Source: Kolteria novifilia
GTDB taxonomy: Bacteria; Planctomycetota; Planctomycetia; Kolteriales; Kolteriaceae
Direction of reading: 5' to 3'
Assembly (NCBI GenBank): GCA_007748055.1
Contig: CP036279.1
Location: 3,534,001-3,598,000 of the forward strand
Length of the DNA stretch: 64,000 bases
Each line of letters starts with the position of its first letter. The first letter of the stretch is position 1. Below, one piece after another: positions 1 through 9,858 of this stretch. Below the pieces are notes generated by a model that ran no database searches, was not told the origin of the DNA, and saw only the letters and a program-made list of their open reading frames with translations. Both the position numbers and the translations under genes were made by a program.

Positions 1-2
1 AC

Positions 3-1595
3 GATCCCGCAGCTCAGGATGCCTACCGCGAGTTCATGAGTCTCCATGCCAATCTCCATCTCAGCTACGACGCGGGAGCGGATGGCACGGGGCTTCCCGG
101 TCTCGCCGCGATGCCCGGGAATTCCATGCTAGCTCCTTCGTTCGACACTGTCGGGGCATCGGAGAAGTTTGTTCCCTCCGGGCGGGTTGCCCGAAGTCGC
201 GATCGCTGGTCGGGCATCCATCGCGTCTTGCTCCTATCGCTCCTCGCCGCGGTGCTCGTCAACGCGGGCCTGATGTGGCGAATGAACAGCGTTCCGCCCA
301 GTCCCGATCAAAAAGGCGCGAACGCTCTCGCCAGCGCGGAGCCGTCTCTCGACGTCAAGGACGGCCTCGCCGTGATTACACGAACGGTCGACGCTCGTTG
401 GGAAGACGCTCCCAGTGGGCATTCCGCCGGTGCGGTGGTTGGGCGGGGGCGGGTTCGTCTCGCGGAGGGACTGGTTCAGTTCGAGTTCTTCAGCGGGGCC
501 TCCGTCATTGTGGAAGGACCGGCCGACCTGGAGCTCGTTTCCTCGATGCGCGTCGACTGTCGTCTCGGTAAACTGAGAGCCCACGTCCCCTCTCAAGCTC
601 ACGGGTTCACCGTCGGGACGCCAGGCGTCGACGCGGTCGACCTGGGGACGGAGTTCGCGGTCAGCGTCACCAAGCGGGGCGATGGAGAGGTTCATGTCCT
701 CGACGGCGAGGTCGAACTGCATCCCGTTGAGGGGCAGTCGGGCATGTCGGGGGCGAAACAACTCCTCGCCGGACAGGGCGCACGCTATGCGGTCGGAGGG
801 GACGCGGAGACGATCCCCAGCGACCCCAAGCAATTTGTCGACCGAGAGACGATGCTGCGGCTTTCCGACGATCAACATCAAGCACGTCGGACATCGTGGC
901 TCACGCACAGTCGGCGCCTGCGAGATGACCCGAGCACGCTGCTCTACTACCGCTTTGACGATCATCCCGCGTGGGAACGGGTCCTCCACCACGAGGGTTC
1001 CGGTTCCGGCGCGGGACTCGATGGAGCGATCGTCGGTTGCGCGTGGACGCAGGGACGTTGGCCCGGGAAGGGCGCTCTCGAGTTCAAGAGGCCGACTGAC
1101 CGAGTCCGAATTGATGTCGACGGCGAGTTTGACGCGATGACCTTCGCGGCGTGGGTTCGGATCGAGGGCTACGACCAGTGGCTGAGTTCGCTGATGCTCA
1201 CCGATGGTTTCGACTTCGGCGAACCCCATTGGCAGCTCAGCGACAAAGGGGAGATCATTCTTGGCGTCAGCGGAGATCCGGGAGTGAACTACTTCTCGCC
1301 TCGCGTTCTTGGACCGTCCGATCTCGGGCGTTGGGTTCACCTGGCCACGGTTTACGATCCCGCGAGAGGAGCCGTCACGCACTACGTCGATGGTGAGATC
1401 GTCAGCCGCGACGAGCTGCGCGAACCGATTCGGCTTCGGATCGGGCCGGCGGAGATCGGCAATTGGAACTCGAAGGGAAGCGGCCGACATGGGATCCGGA
1501 GCCTCAACGGCCGGATCGACGAGTTCGGTCTCTTCGGGCGAGCCTTCTCCGATGAGGAAATCCGCGAGATGTTCGACGTCGGCCGACCCGACTAG
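3..1595 (+). CDS. FecR-like membrane protein with C-terminal LamG domain (5' end outside window)
   Basis: The reading frame is open from the first bases of the window. The codons before the first ATG (position 36) read DPAAQDAYREF, which is how the N-terminal anti-sigma-like region of planctomycete FecR proteins usually ends, so I treat the gene as cut by the window edge rather than starting at 36. About 65 residues after that ATG there is one membrane segment (VLLLSLLAAVLVNAGLMW). A FecR-like beta domain follows (FFSGASVIVEGPADLEL, then GTEFAV and VLDGEVEL), and the last 210 residues form a LamG/concanavalin-like fold (AWVRIEGY, GRIDEFGLFGRAFSDEEI). In this family the gene usually follows an ECF sigma factor gene and is followed by PSD1 and DUF1501 genes, as here. 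The likely role is envelope signalling or polysaccharide sensing. This is inferred from family context. Confidence 0.85.
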   Translation, partial: DPAAQDAYREFMSLHANLHLSYDAGADGTGLPGLAAMPGNSMLAPSFDTVGASEKFVPSGRVARSRDRWSGIHRVLLLSLLAAVLVNAGLMWRMNSVPPSPDQKGANALASAEPSLDVKDGLAVITRTVDARWEDAPSGHSAGAVVGRGRVRLAEGLVQFEFFSGASVIVEGPADLELVSSMRVDCRLGKLRAHVPSQAHGFTVGTPGVDAVDLGTEFAVSVTKRGDGEVHVLDGEVELHPVEGQSGMSGAKQLLAGQGARYAVGGDAETIPSDPKQFVDRETMLRLSDDQHQARRTSWLTHSRRLRDDPSTLLYYRFDDHPAWERVLHHEGSGSGAGLDGAIVGCAWTQGRWPGKGALEFKRPTDRVRIDVDGEFDAMTFAAWVRIEGYDQWLSSLMLTDGFDFGEPHWQLSDKGEIILGVSGDPGVNYFSPRVLGPSDLGRWVHLATVYDPARGAVTHYVDGEIVSRDELREPIRLRIGPAEIGNWNSKGSGRHGIRSLNGRIDEFGLFGRAFSDEEIREMFDVGRPD

Positions 1596-1706
1596 CGAGT
1601 CAACACCACCCTAGCCATGCCAATCACGCGCGAGCGTGCCTCCGTGAGTTCTTCAGGAGTCTGTTTCATGCTGATCGATCGGCCTGCCAATCCGAGGACG
1701 ACAGAA

Positions 1707-3968
1707 ATGCGTTGTCCATTCTCGCCAAACGGGCTCGGAGCTGTTTCAACGTTGTGGTGCATGGCGCTGGTGATGCTTGTCTCGACCAGTGCCGCGGAAG
1801 CCCCAAAGAAGCTGGAACCCGATCACGCGTCGCGGATGGCGCGGGGAACCTCGCTCTTCAAGGAGTCGGTTCGAACGATTCTGGTCGAGCAGTGCCTAGA
1901 GTGTCACGGCGGCAAGAGCGTGAAGGCCGACTTCGATCTCTCCACCCGAAAAGCGCTTCTCGAGAGCGGAATGATCGACAAGACGGCCGAGGACAGCTAC
2001 TTGATGTCGCTGTTGACGCATGCCGAAGAACCCTTCATGCCATTCAAGGCTCCCAAGCTCGCCAAGAGCGACATCGGCGCGATCGCCCGCTGGATCGACC
2101 TGGGCACGCCATACGACAAGCCTCTCGTCGAAGGTGTCGTCAATCGGTCTGGCGAGCTGGAGGTGACCGACTCGGATCGCCAGTTTTGGTCGTTTCAGCC
2201 GTTGACTGCCGTCGATCCTCCCGTGGAGAGCGACGACCGCTGGGGTCGCACGCCGATCGATCGGTTCATCATGGCCAAGCTGTCGGAGAAGGAGCTTCAC
2301 CCGAATCCGTCGGCCGATCGCCGAACGCTGATCCGGCGAGCGACATTCGATCTGCTGGGGCTTCCCCCGACCCCGGAGGAAGTCGAGGAGTTCGTCAACG
2401 ATCCCGACCCGCTCGCGTACGAGAAGCTGATCGACCGACTTCTCGCGTCGGCCCAGTTCGGGGAGCGGTGGGCGCGCCACTGGATGGACGTTGCTCGCTT
2501 CGCCGAATCGCACGGGTACGAGCAAGACTACGATCGGCCGCATGCCTACCACTACCGCGACTTTCTCATCAAGGCGATCAACGACGACATGCCCTACGAC
2601 CAGTTCGTTCGTTGGCAACTCGCGGGCGACGAGGTCGCTCCCGAGGATCCGCTCGCGATGACCGCGACCGGCTTTCTTGGCGCGGGGGCCTTTCCGACGC
2701 AGTTGACCGAAGCGGAGTTCGAATCGGCACGCTACGACGAACTCGACGACATGACGGCGACGACGGGAGTCGCGTTCCTCGGGTTGTCGGTCGGGTGCGC
2801 TCGTTGCCACGACCACAAGTACGATCCGATTCCGACGCGGGACTACTACCGCTTGGCGGCGACCTTCACGACAACCATTCGCAGTGAGGTCGACTTGCAG
2901 CTCAAACCCGACGCCGAACCGGTGAAGGTCCAAGTCAATAGCGAGGGGCTTCCTCACATGAAGCACCACGCCGACGGTAGGGGCTACCCCCACTTCTATC
3001 CTAAGACGTACTTTCTCGAACGCGGCGACGTTCACCAGAAGAAGGAAGAGGTCACGTCGGGCTTTCTTCAGGTACTCACCGACCCATCCTCGGATGAGTC
3101 ACGCTGGAGGCATCAACCGTCGACCGCGGCGCGCACCAGTCTCCGGCGCCAGGGGCTCGCCGAGTGGATCGTCGACACCGAGCGGGGAGCGGGACACTTG
3201 GCCGCGCGGGTGGTGGTCAATCGCCTTTGGGCCCATCACTTTGGTCAGGGGATCGTCGCGACCCCCAACGACTTTGGCTTCCAGGGTGAACGACCGACGC
3301 ACCCGGAATTGCTCGATTGGCTCGCGGCGGAACTCGTTCGCAATGGTTGGCGGCTCAAGCCTCTTCACAAGCTGATGATGACCAGTAGCGTCTATCGTCA
3401 GGATGGTGCCTTCGACGAGGATCGGGCGAGCATTGACCGCGAGAACCGGTTCCTTTGGCGGCGGGCGCCTCGGCGACTCGAAGGCGAGGCGATCCGCGAT
3501 GCGGCCTTGAGCGTTTCGGGGATGCTTGACCCCTCCATGTACGGGCCGGGGACGCTCGATCAGGCGATGCGGCGCCGAAGCGTCTATTTCTTCGTGAAAC
3601 GCAGCAAACTCATTCCGATGATGATGCTGTTTGATTGGCCCGAGCACCTCGTTAGCATCGCTCGACGCGCCACGACCACCACGGCGCCTCAGGCCCTCTT
3701 TTTCATGAACAACCCGCAGGGGCGGCTCTTGGCGAAGGGGCTCGCCGAGCGGGCGGAGAAGGAGGCTCCTGGCGAGGCCATCGGGCGTGCATTCGTCATC
3801 GCCTTGGGACGAAAGGCGACCGAGCGGGAGATCGGGTCCGCGAAGTCCTTTCTCGTCCGTCAAGCCAGCGAGTATCGGGAGTCGGGGAAACCGAACCCGA
3901 AACGACTCGCGATGATCGATCTTTGCCAGTCCATCCTCAGCATGAACGAGTTCGTCTACGTCGACTGA
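1707..3968 (+). CDS. PSD1 / planctomycete cytochrome c protein, DUF1549-DUF1553
   Basis: Exported protein of about 753 residues. I place the start at 1707 because a typical signal peptide begins there (MALVMLVSTSAAEA at its end) and GAGG lies about 10 bases upstream; in-frame ATGs at 1617 and 1668 would put charged residues before it. An N-terminal haem-binding motif CLECH (planctomycete cytochrome C domain) is followed by the DUF1549 region (DRFIMAKLSEKELHPNP, ERWARHWMDVARFAES) with a second CARCH motif, then DUF1553 (RVVVNRLWAHHFGQG, TSSVYRQD). Paired DUF1549/DUF1553 and DUF1501 genes are very common in planctomycetes and are often linked to degradation of complex polysaccharides, but the reaction is unknown. 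It is somewhat short for the family because the region between the two domains is compact. Confidence 0.9.
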   Translation: MRCPFSPNGLGAVSTLWCMALVMLVSTSAAEAPKKLEPDHASRMARGTSLFKESVRTILVEQCLECHGGKSVKADFDLSTRKALLESGMIDKTAEDSYLMSLLTHAEEPFMPFKAPKLAKSDIGAIARWIDLGTPYDKPLVEGVVNRSGELEVTDSDRQFWSFQPLTAVDPPVESDDRWGRTPIDRFIMAKLSEKELHPNPSADRRTLIRRATFDLLGLPPTPEEVEEFVNDPDPLAYEKLIDRLLASAQFGERWARHWMDVARFAESHGYEQDYDRPHAYHYRDFLIKAINDDMPYDQFVRWQLAGDEVAPEDPLAMTATGFLGAGAFPTQLTEAEFESARYDELDDMTATTGVAFLGLSVGCARCHDHKYDPIPTRDYYRLAATFTTTIRSEVDLQLKPDAEPVKVQVNSEGLPHMKHHADGRGYPHFYPKTYFLERGDVHQKKEEVTSGFLQVLTDPSSDESRWRHQPSTAARTSLRRQGLAEWIVDTERGAGHLAARVVVNRLWAHHFGQGIVATPNDFGFQGERPTHPELLDWLAAELVRNGWRLKPLHKLMMTSSVYRQDGAFDEDRASIDRENRFLWRRAPRRLEGEAIRDAALSVSGMLDPSMYGPGTLDQAMRRRSVYFFVKRSKLIPMMMLFDWPEHLVSIARRATTTTAPQALFFMNNPQGRLLAKGLAERAEKEAPGEAIGRAFVIALGRKATEREIGSAKSFLVRQASEYRESGKPNPKRLAMIDLCQSILSMNEFVYVD

Positions 3969-4019
3969 CTCGCCACAACGATTCAACGTGCAACGTGTTC
4001 CCCTTGGCGGAGCGAACAG

Positions 4020-5507
4020 ATGAATGATCCGGTGACCGCGATGACGATGATGACGCGACGGCGGCTGCTTGCTCGCGCGGGCTGCGGGCTCGGCATGCTC
4101 GGCTTGGCGTCGCTACTCCAGGAAGAGGGATTTCTCGAGGGGCGAGCCAGCGCGGCGAGCAATCTCGGCAACCGTTCTCTTAACCCGATGGCGCCGCAAG
4201 AGACGCACTTTCCCGCGAAAGCCAAACGGGTGATCTGGATCTTCATCAACGGCGGGCCCAGTCAAGTCGACACGTGGGACTACAAACCGGCCCTGGAGAA
4301 ATGGGACGGGAAGTCGATGAAGGAGTTTGATCCTTCCTTTAAGAACACGACCGGCTTCTTCAAGAATGCCGTCGGCGCTCTGATGAAGTCACCGTTCGAG
4401 TTCACGCCGCGCGGCGAGTGCGGCAAAATGGTCTCGTCCCTCTTTCCCAAGCTGGGCGAGCATGTCGACAAGATGGCCTTCCTCCATTCCGGCCACACCG
4501 AGTCGAACAACCATTCGCCCGCGCTCTTTATGATGAACTGCGGGCTGCCGCGCATGGGTTTTCCCTGTGTCGGGTCGTGGACGACGTACGGATTGGGAAG
4601 CGAGAGCCGCGATCTACCCGGATTCGTGGTGATGAGTGATCCAAAGGGAAGGGGGTTGCCGAAGGGACATGCCGCCAACTGGAGCGCCGGGTTCCTGCCG
4701 GGCGTTTTCCAAGGAACACACTTGCGCCCAAAAGGACAGCCGATCGACAACCTGGTGCGTCCCGAAGCGATGAGCGACGAGGCGCAGCGACGACAACTCG
4801 ATCTGCTCAAACGCTTCAACGAGATGCACCGCGAGCAGTACGAAGCCGAAAGCGAACTGGCGGCGCGGATCGAGAGCTTTGAACTCGCCTATCGAATGCA
4901 GTCGTCCGCGCCCGAGGCGATCGACATCGAGTCGGAACCCGACGCGATTCAGCAACTCTACGGGCTCGGCGATGAGCGCTGCGACCACGTGGCCCGGCAG
5001 TGTCTGATCGCTCGGCGGATGGTCGAGCGCGGCGTTCGTTTCGTGCAGATCTACTCCGGTGGGATGGAGAACCAGCGATCGTGGGACGGTCACTCCGATA
5101 TCAAAGGCAATCACTCCCAGTTCGCCGGCGAGACCGATCAGCCGGTGGCGGGGTTGCTCACCGATCTCGATCAGCGCGGATTGCTCGAAGATACGCTCGT
5201 GATCTGGTGCGGCGAGTTCGGGCGGCTACCGATCGCCCAGAAGGGTAACAAGCCGGGCCGTGACCACAATCCGCACTGTTTCACCGCGTGGCTTGCCGGA
5301 GGCGGTGTCAAAGGGGGAATGTCCTACGGCGCTTCCGACGAGATTGGCTACAAGGCGGCCGAGAACAAGGTTCACGTCAACGATTTGCACGCGACGATCC
5401 TGCATTTGCTCGGCATGGATCACGAGCGTCTCACGTACAAGTACAACGGCCGCCGTTTCCGGTTGACTGACGTTGGCGGCGAAGTGATCCGTGAGATCAT
5501 CGCGTAG
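4020..5507 (+). CDS. DUF1501 family Tat-exported protein
   Basis: 495-residue protein with a twin-arginine signal (TRRRLLARAGCG, then a hydrophobic stretch). Family motifs include FINGGPSQVDTWDYKP near the start of the mature protein, HSGHTESNNHSPA, and the C-terminal TLVIWCGEFGR and GRDHNPH. These resemble the metal-binding core of the sulfatase/alkaline phosphatase superfamily, which DUF1501 is related to. Enzyme activity is not established. It lies 51 bases after the PSD1 gene on the same strand and is presumably co-transcribed with it. A GGAG ribosome site precedes the ATG. The family almost always accompanies DUF1549/DUF1553 proteins in this phylum. Confidence 0.92.
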   Translation: MNDPVTAMTMMTRRRLLARAGCGLGMLGLASLLQEEGFLEGRASAASNLGNRSLNPMAPQETHFPAKAKRVIWIFINGGPSQVDTWDYKPALEKWDGKSMKEFDPSFKNTTGFFKNAVGALMKSPFEFTPRGECGKMVSSLFPKLGEHVDKMAFLHSGHTESNNHSPALFMMNCGLPRMGFPCVGSWTTYGLGSESRDLPGFVVMSDPKGRGLPKGHAANWSAGFLPGVFQGTHLRPKGQPIDNLVRPEAMSDEAQRRQLDLLKRFNEMHREQYEAESELAARIESFELAYRMQSSAPEAIDIESEPDAIQQLYGLGDERCDHVARQCLIARRMVERGVRFVQIYSGGMENQRSWDGHSDIKGNHSQFAGETDQPVAGLLTDLDQRGLLEDTLVIWCGEFGRLPIAQKGNKPGRDHNPHCFTAWLAGGGVKGGMSYGASDEIGYKAAENKVHVNDLHATILHLLGMDHERLTYKYNGRRFRLTDVGGEVIREIIA

Positions 5508-5640
5508 GGCCGTGCTGTTTTGAGTCTCGGACGTCCGGTGCCGAGTCACGCCAAGGGAGGCACTCGGGGAACACCACGTTCGTTGGGCTGCCATTTGGCC
5601 CGTCGGCGCACAAGGCTCACCAGCGGCTCGGCGCGGCGGG

Positions 5641-6018
5641 CTACTTGAGGGCGTGGAAGGCTTTGCGGAGGTCTTCCCGCGCGGTCTCGACCAGGTCGAA
5701 CGCGCGGTCGAAGTTGCCGGACTTTCGTTCCATCTCCGCCAGCGTCAGTCGCGTGGAAGCGTTGAGGAAGCGGCGATAGATCATCTCTTCCTCCTCCGTC
5801 GAAACGAGCGAGGTGAGCTGCTCAACGGCTTGCTCGAGTGCCGTCTTGTCCGACTGGAAGAAGATCGGCGCCGACGCGCTCGCGGCGTCATCGTCGCGGC
5901 GATCCAATTCCTTCTGGAGGAACTGCGCGGCGAGTGTCACGTCCTCGAACTTCGCGGCGTCGATGCGCGCACATCCGGCGATGACCAAGAGAAGTAGGGT
6001 GCCCCAGCGAACGCTCAC
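5641..6018 (-). CDS. small lipoprotein, unknown function
   Basis: 125 residues, GTG start with GGAGG about 10 bases upstream. The N-terminus is a lipoprotein signal with lipobox IAGC (Cys16), so the mature protein should be membrane-anchored. The remainder is helical and charged (ERKSGNFDRAFDLVETAREDLRKAF), possibly a single helical hairpin or TPR-like unit. It lies downstream of the export operon on the same strand, separated by about 215 bases that hold a small hairpin, so co-transcription is uncertain. I do not recognise a named family. Confidence 0.7.
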   Translation of the reverse strand: MSVRWGTLLLLVIAGCARIDAAKFEDVTLAAQFLQKELDRRDDDAASASAPIFFQSDKTALEQAVEQLTSLVSTEEEEMIYRRFLNASTRLTLAEMERKSGNFDRAFDLVETAREDLRKAFHALK

Positions 6019-6158
6019 GGGACCATTGCCTCCAGACGTGAAGATACTTCGCGGCCCAGTCTAGTTATTCGGACCAGCAAATGCCACATTGATCTCATCG
6101 AAGCGTTCTCTCAATTTGAGAATCCGGGCCGTCGTCGGCCAGTGAGAGAAGGAGGAAG

Positions 6159-6175
6159 AACCAGGCTTGCTGGTT
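6159..6175 (-). terminator. weak hairpin after the export operon
   Basis: Perfect 6-bp inverted repeat (AACCAG / CTGGTT) with a 5-base loop. On the minus strand it is followed by a pyrimidine-rich run rather than a clean T tract. It sits between the ATPase gene and the lipoprotein gene, so it could attenuate or end the operon transcript. Confidence 0.35.
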
Positions 6176-6233
6176 CGGAAAGTATTTGGGAATGCGGCTT
6201 CCGGTAGAGACTACGTTAGACGAAGCCCGCCGG

Positions 6234-7352
6234 CTACTGTCTTTCCATATAGACGCGGCGAATTCGCTCTTCAAGGCTTCCATGCTCACACAGAGCGAGC
6301 TCGAAGTCCGATTTGGACAGCGAGTAGAGTTTCACGGGCGTCTTCGCGACGATCGTCGCGGTTCGCGGGCGAGACTCCATGAGAGAGATCTCGCCGAAGT
6401 AACTTCCCTTCTGAAGCTCCGTCTTGAGCTCGTCGTCGACCCTGACGTCGACGGTCCCCTCGTCGATCACGTAGAATCGGTCTCCCTCGTCGCCTTGCTT
6501 GATAATCCGGCTCCCTTGTTCGAAGTTCTCGCAAAGCATGCGATCGGCGATCTGGGCCAACGCCGACTCGCCGAGGTGATCGAACGGCTTGCAATGCGCG
6601 AGTGTTTGGCAAATGTGGACCGACTCCTCGGTCGCGACATTGGAGATAATTCGGCCACGGACCATGTTGATGATGCGGCTCGCGCGATCGATGAGCCGTT
6701 TGTCGTGAGTGACAATGAGGATCGTCGAGCCGGTGGGGCCCTCGGCGAGTTCTCGAAAGAGTTCCATCACCGTCTCTCCCGACTTGGCGTCAAGCGCCGC
6801 GGTCGGTTCGTCGGCGAGAATCAGACGCGGCCTGTTGACCAGCGCCCGAGCGATCGCGACCCGTTGGCGTTGGCCGCCGGAGAGGTTCTCGGGGTGATAG
6901 TGGACTCGTTCTCCCATCCCCAATCGCTCGAGCATCTCGATACCACGCTGATCCATTTCCTTGGGTGAGGAGGGTTTCAGCTCGATTGCCATGCGGACGT
7001 TCTCCAGGGCGCTGAGCGAACTGAAGAGGTTGTGTTGCTGGAAGATGAACCCGATGTTCTTTCGCAGCTTCATCTGATTGGTGTCGGACATGCCGAGAAG
7101 CTCTTGGCCGAGCACTTGGAGCGATCCCGATTGAATCTGCCGGAGCGCTCCGATCAACGTCAGCAGGGTCGTCTTTCCCGAACCGGAGGGGCCGGTCATG
7201 ATGACGATCTCGCCACGCCCGATCGAGACACAGTTGTCGAAGAGGACTTGGGTCCGGGTCTCCCCCTCGCCGAAGAAGTGCTCGACGCCGCGCGCCTCGA
7301 TGACGGTGGCTTCGTCGGACTCGGGAGGAGGAGCGATTGCGTCGTGCATCAT
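6234..7352 (-). CDS. DevA/MacB-type ABC ATPase fused to a cyclic-nucleotide-binding domain
   Basis: 372 residues. Residues 15-240 form an ABC ATPase of the DevA/LolD/MacB class: Walker A GPSGSGKTT, Q-loop FIFQQHNLF, signature LSGGQRQRVAIARAL, Walker B ILADEPTAALD and switch histidine VTHD. Residues about 250-365 are a Crp-type cNMP-binding domain (FEQGSRIIKQGDEGDRFYVI) whose phosphate-binding cassette FGEISL...RPRTATI keeps the Glu and Arg that bind cyclic nucleotide phosphate. It should energise the two adjacent permeases, and the extra domain suggests the pump is controlled by cAMP or cGMP (inference). The ATG overlaps the stop of the upstream permease (ATGA), showing translational coupling. 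Most DevA proteins lack this C-terminal domain. Confidence 0.93.
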   Translation of the reverse strand: MMHDAIAPPPESDEATVIEARGVEHFFGEGETRTQVLFDNCVSIGRGEIVIMTGPSGSGKTTLLTLIGALRQIQSGSLQVLGQELLGMSDTNQMKLRKNIGFIFQQHNLFSSLSALENVRMAIELKPSSPKEMDQRGIEMLERLGMGERVHYHPENLSGGQRQRVAIARALVNRPRLILADEPTAALDAKSGETVMELFRELAEGPTGSTILIVTHDKRLIDRASRIINMVRGRIISNVATEESVHICQTLAHCKPFDHLGESALAQIADRMLCENFEQGSRIIKQGDEGDRFYVIDEGTVDVRVDDELKTELQKGSYFGEISLMESRPRTATIVAKTPVKLYSLSKSDFELALCEHGSLEERIRRVYMERQ

Positions 7353-8593
7353 CGAAACAACTCCGCGGGATCGGCCGACGTTAGACGCCTAGCCGCGATA
7401 AAGGCCGAGAAGGCGCACATCAGGATGGTCGCCACCAAGACGGTCAGCGCCGAGAGCGGAAGAAACCGCATCGGCAGCCCCGTCCAATAGTCGACCAACT
7501 GGTAGAGGGACCAACTCACCAGAGCGCCGGCGGCGAATCCGAAGAACGAAAGATAGATCGCCTGCGACAGTATGACGCGAAAGAGTTCCGTTTTCGAGTA
7601 TCCCATCGCCTTGAGCGTCGCGAACTCCGGCAAGCGATCGGAAATGTCGGAATAGAGAATCTGGTAGCAGATCATCACCCCGACGACAAATCCCATGACG
7701 ATGCCGATGTTGAAGACGACCCCGACGGGCGTCACCTCGTTCCAGAAGGCCGACTCTTTGGCGAGCAGCTCATTCTTTGTCAGCACGACGACGTCGCGCG
7801 GCAGCCGGTTTCGCATCGCCTCAAGGACGACGGGGACATCCGCGCCGGGATCGAGTTTGATGACGCCGATATCGACCGCCGTGTCGCCAAATCCGCCTTG
7901 ATCGCGATGGGGAAAGAGATCGAGAAAGCTCGTCTCGCTCAACATCAGCGTTCCATTGTTCTGATAGTCGGTCCCGAGCCGGTATGTCCCCACGATGCGA
8001 AACGGCTTTCGGTTGAGCAACGACTCGGGTTGGCTGGAGAAGTCGCCGTAGAAGTTCCTCTTCGAACGCCGGTCGGCGAGGGCCGTGTCGTAGCCGACGA
8101 GCTTGTGCTGCTGGGCCTCGACCTCGGGGATACCGATGATCGAGTCATCCGGATCGAACGCGACGACGCGAATCTTTCGCGAGACGCGATCCTCGGTGCT
8201 CTTCCAGCGTCCAAGCTGATCCTCGACATAGAGCGGGCTGGTGTCGGCGACTCCCCGGATACGCCGAGCTTCGGCAAGTCGGCGGCGAGGAAAGGTCTGA
8301 CGAACGGTGACAATGTAGCGCGAGCGACTGGTGATGAAGAGCTCACCGTCGAGCACCTCAATGATTTGTAGCATGCCGTCGACGAACGCGTTCTTGAAGC
8401 CATTTTGCATGAAAATCAGCACCACGGCGAACGCGACCCCAAGCGTCGAGGCCAAGAGCCGAAGCTTCTTCTCGGTCACGTTCCGCCATGCGAGCGGCGT
8501 GCGTCGACGCGACCGCGACGGGGGCGGCGTGGTCGAAGAGGGCGTCTCCGCGGCGAGCGATGGCAGATTGTCGGGCCGGGTGGTCGCGCTCAC
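7349..8593 (-). CDS. DevC-like ABC transporter permease (second copy)
   Basis: 414 residues from a GTG at 8593 that overlaps the upstream stop (GTGA). The longer open frame back to 8929 lies entirely inside the neighbouring gene and is not coding. The sequence has a cytoplasmic basic start (RRRTPLAWRNVTEKKLR), TM1, a large extracytoplasmic domain and three C-terminal membrane segments with the FtsX/MacB signature around LPEFATLKAMGYSKTELFRVILSQA, ending SADPAELFR. This is the DevC pattern: partner of a HlyD/DevB adaptor and a DevA ATPase in a tripartite exporter. It is paralogous to the adjacent 8590-9858 gene (both end ADPAELFR), so the pump is probably heterodimeric. Confidence 0.9.
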   Translation of the reverse strand: MSATTRPDNLPSLAAETPSSTTPPPSRSRRRTPLAWRNVTEKKLRLLASTLGVAFAVVLIFMQNGFKNAFVDGMLQIIEVLDGELFITSRSRYIVTVRQTFPRRRLAEARRIRGVADTSPLYVEDQLGRWKSTEDRVSRKIRVVAFDPDDSIIGIPEVEAQQHKLVGYDTALADRRSKRNFYGDFSSQPESLLNRKPFRIVGTYRLGTDYQNNGTLMLSETSFLDLFPHRDQGGFGDTAVDIGVIKLDPGADVPVVLEAMRNRLPRDVVVLTKNELLAKESAFWNEVTPVGVVFNIGIVMGFVVGVMICYQILYSDISDRLPEFATLKAMGYSKTELFRVILSQAIYLSFFGFAAGALVSWSLYQLVDYWTGLPMRFLPLSALTVLVATILMCAFSAFIAARRLTSADPAELFR

Positions 8594-9858
8594 CGGAACA
8601 ACTCCGCGGGGTCCGCCGTTCGCACGCGCCGCACTGTCAGCAGTGCGGACCCCATGCACGTGGTCAAGGATGCCAGAAAGACGAAGAGAATGTTCTGCCA
8701 GGTCAGTTCCATCGGGATGTTCGCCAGAGCCGCGGTGATCTGGTAGAGGACCGCGGCGATCGCCACCGCGGGAATACACGAGGCGATCGCGTAGATCGTC
8801 GCCTGCTTCAAGATGACGCTGGTGAGATAGAGATTCGAATAGCCGATCGCCTTCAGGGTCGCGTACTCCGGAAGCCGACTGATCACGTCGGCCGAGAGGA
8901 CCTGATAGATCACGACGCAACCGACGCAAAGAGCCACGAAGACTCCAAAACCGAACAGGTCGCCAGTGGCGGTGTTGCGAACCCAGTAGTAGCGTTCCCG
9001 ATCATCCAATTGATCGCGGGTCAGGGCGATGACATCAGGGGGCAAGCGCCGGTTCATCTCCTCGACGAGTTCCTCAATGTCCGCCCCCGAGTCGGCCAGA
9101 CTCACCAGACCGATGTTCACCTCGAGTTCGTTGGCCATTGGTTCGAAGCGGACGAAATTCTCCTCGCTACAGATTACCGAACCATCGGCGGCGAAGCCGG
9201 AGCCGAGTTCGTAGCCGTCGACGATGCTGACCTCTTGGTTGTTGAGTTCCCAGCCGTTGAATTCGTTCCGGACGGCCCAGCCGAAGTCGGGATGCGAGAG
9301 TCGGTCGAGGATGACCGTTCGCCGCACACGTAGTCTCGAGGCCGCTGCGTCGATCGCTTTGCCTAGTTTGCCGCGAAAGGGATTCTCGTCGAGGTCGACC
9401 CCGATGATGCACAGGCCCCGTCGAATCACCCCTCGAGGTGGCTTGGAGACGACGGGGATCCGGTCGAAAAGCGACGTCGACGATGGATCAAGCGGTTTCG
9501 GGGGGCAGCGCCAGAGCCCCATGGTCGTCCAAAGTGGTTTGGCGTCGACGACGCCGGCGATCGACTTGGCTTGCCAAAGCCGACTGCGCGGAAACGACGA
9601 GGGGTTGTAAAACTGCTCGTACTCGGGAGAGACCAGCGCGATGTCGAACGCAAGCCGATTGTAGACGTTCGTGGCGGTGATCGCGACCGCGCCGAGGAAG
9701 CCAAGCTGTAGCAGCACCAGAACCACCGCGAAGCAAAGCCCTGCGATTGCGGTGAACGAACGGACCCGTTGATGGGTCACGTTTCGCATCGACAGGGGAG
9801 TTCGACGCGGTATCCAGCGACGGGTCGGACTGGTGGCCATCCTCTTCCATGCGATCAA
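8590..9858 (-). CDS. DevC-like ABC transporter permease (first copy)
   Basis: 422 residues. A TTG at 9858 overlaps the adaptor gene's stop (TTGA), matching the 4-base overlaps at the other operon junctions; an ATG at 9840 is the alternative. Architecture as in its paralogue: basic N-terminus (TPLSMRNVTHQRVRSF), TM1, large extracytoplasmic loop, then three membrane segments with SRLPEYATLKAIGYSNLYL, ending RTADPAELFR. It would form the inner-membrane channel of the tripartite exporter with the following permease. The substrate is unknown; cyanobacterial DevBCA exports glycolipids, while MacAB-type systems export macrolides or peptides. Confidence 0.9.
   Translation of the reverse strand: MIAWKRMATSPTRRWIPRRTPLSMRNVTHQRVRSFTAIAGLCFAVVLVLLQLGFLGAVAITATNVYNRLAFDIALVSPEYEQFYNPSSFPRSRLWQAKSIAGVVDAKPLWTTMGLWRCPPKPLDPSSTSLFDRIPVVSKPPRGVIRRGLCIIGVDLDENPFRGKLGKAIDAAASRLRVRRTVILDRLSHPDFGWAVRNEFNGWELNNQEVSIVDGYELGSGFAADGSVICSEENFVRFEPMANELEVNIGLVSLADSGADIEELVEEMNRRLPPDVIALTRDQLDDRERYYWVRNTATGDLFGFGVFVALCVGCVVIYQVLSADVISRLPEYATLKAIGYSNLYLTSVILKQATIYAIASCIPAVAIAAVLYQITAALANIPMELTWQNILFVFLASLTTCMGSALLTVRRVRTADPAELFR

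Noticed and set aside
8594-8929. N-terminal extension of the second DevC permease
   Set aside because: Lies inside the first permease gene in another frame, and the GTGA overlap at 8593 gives a start with family-like sequence.
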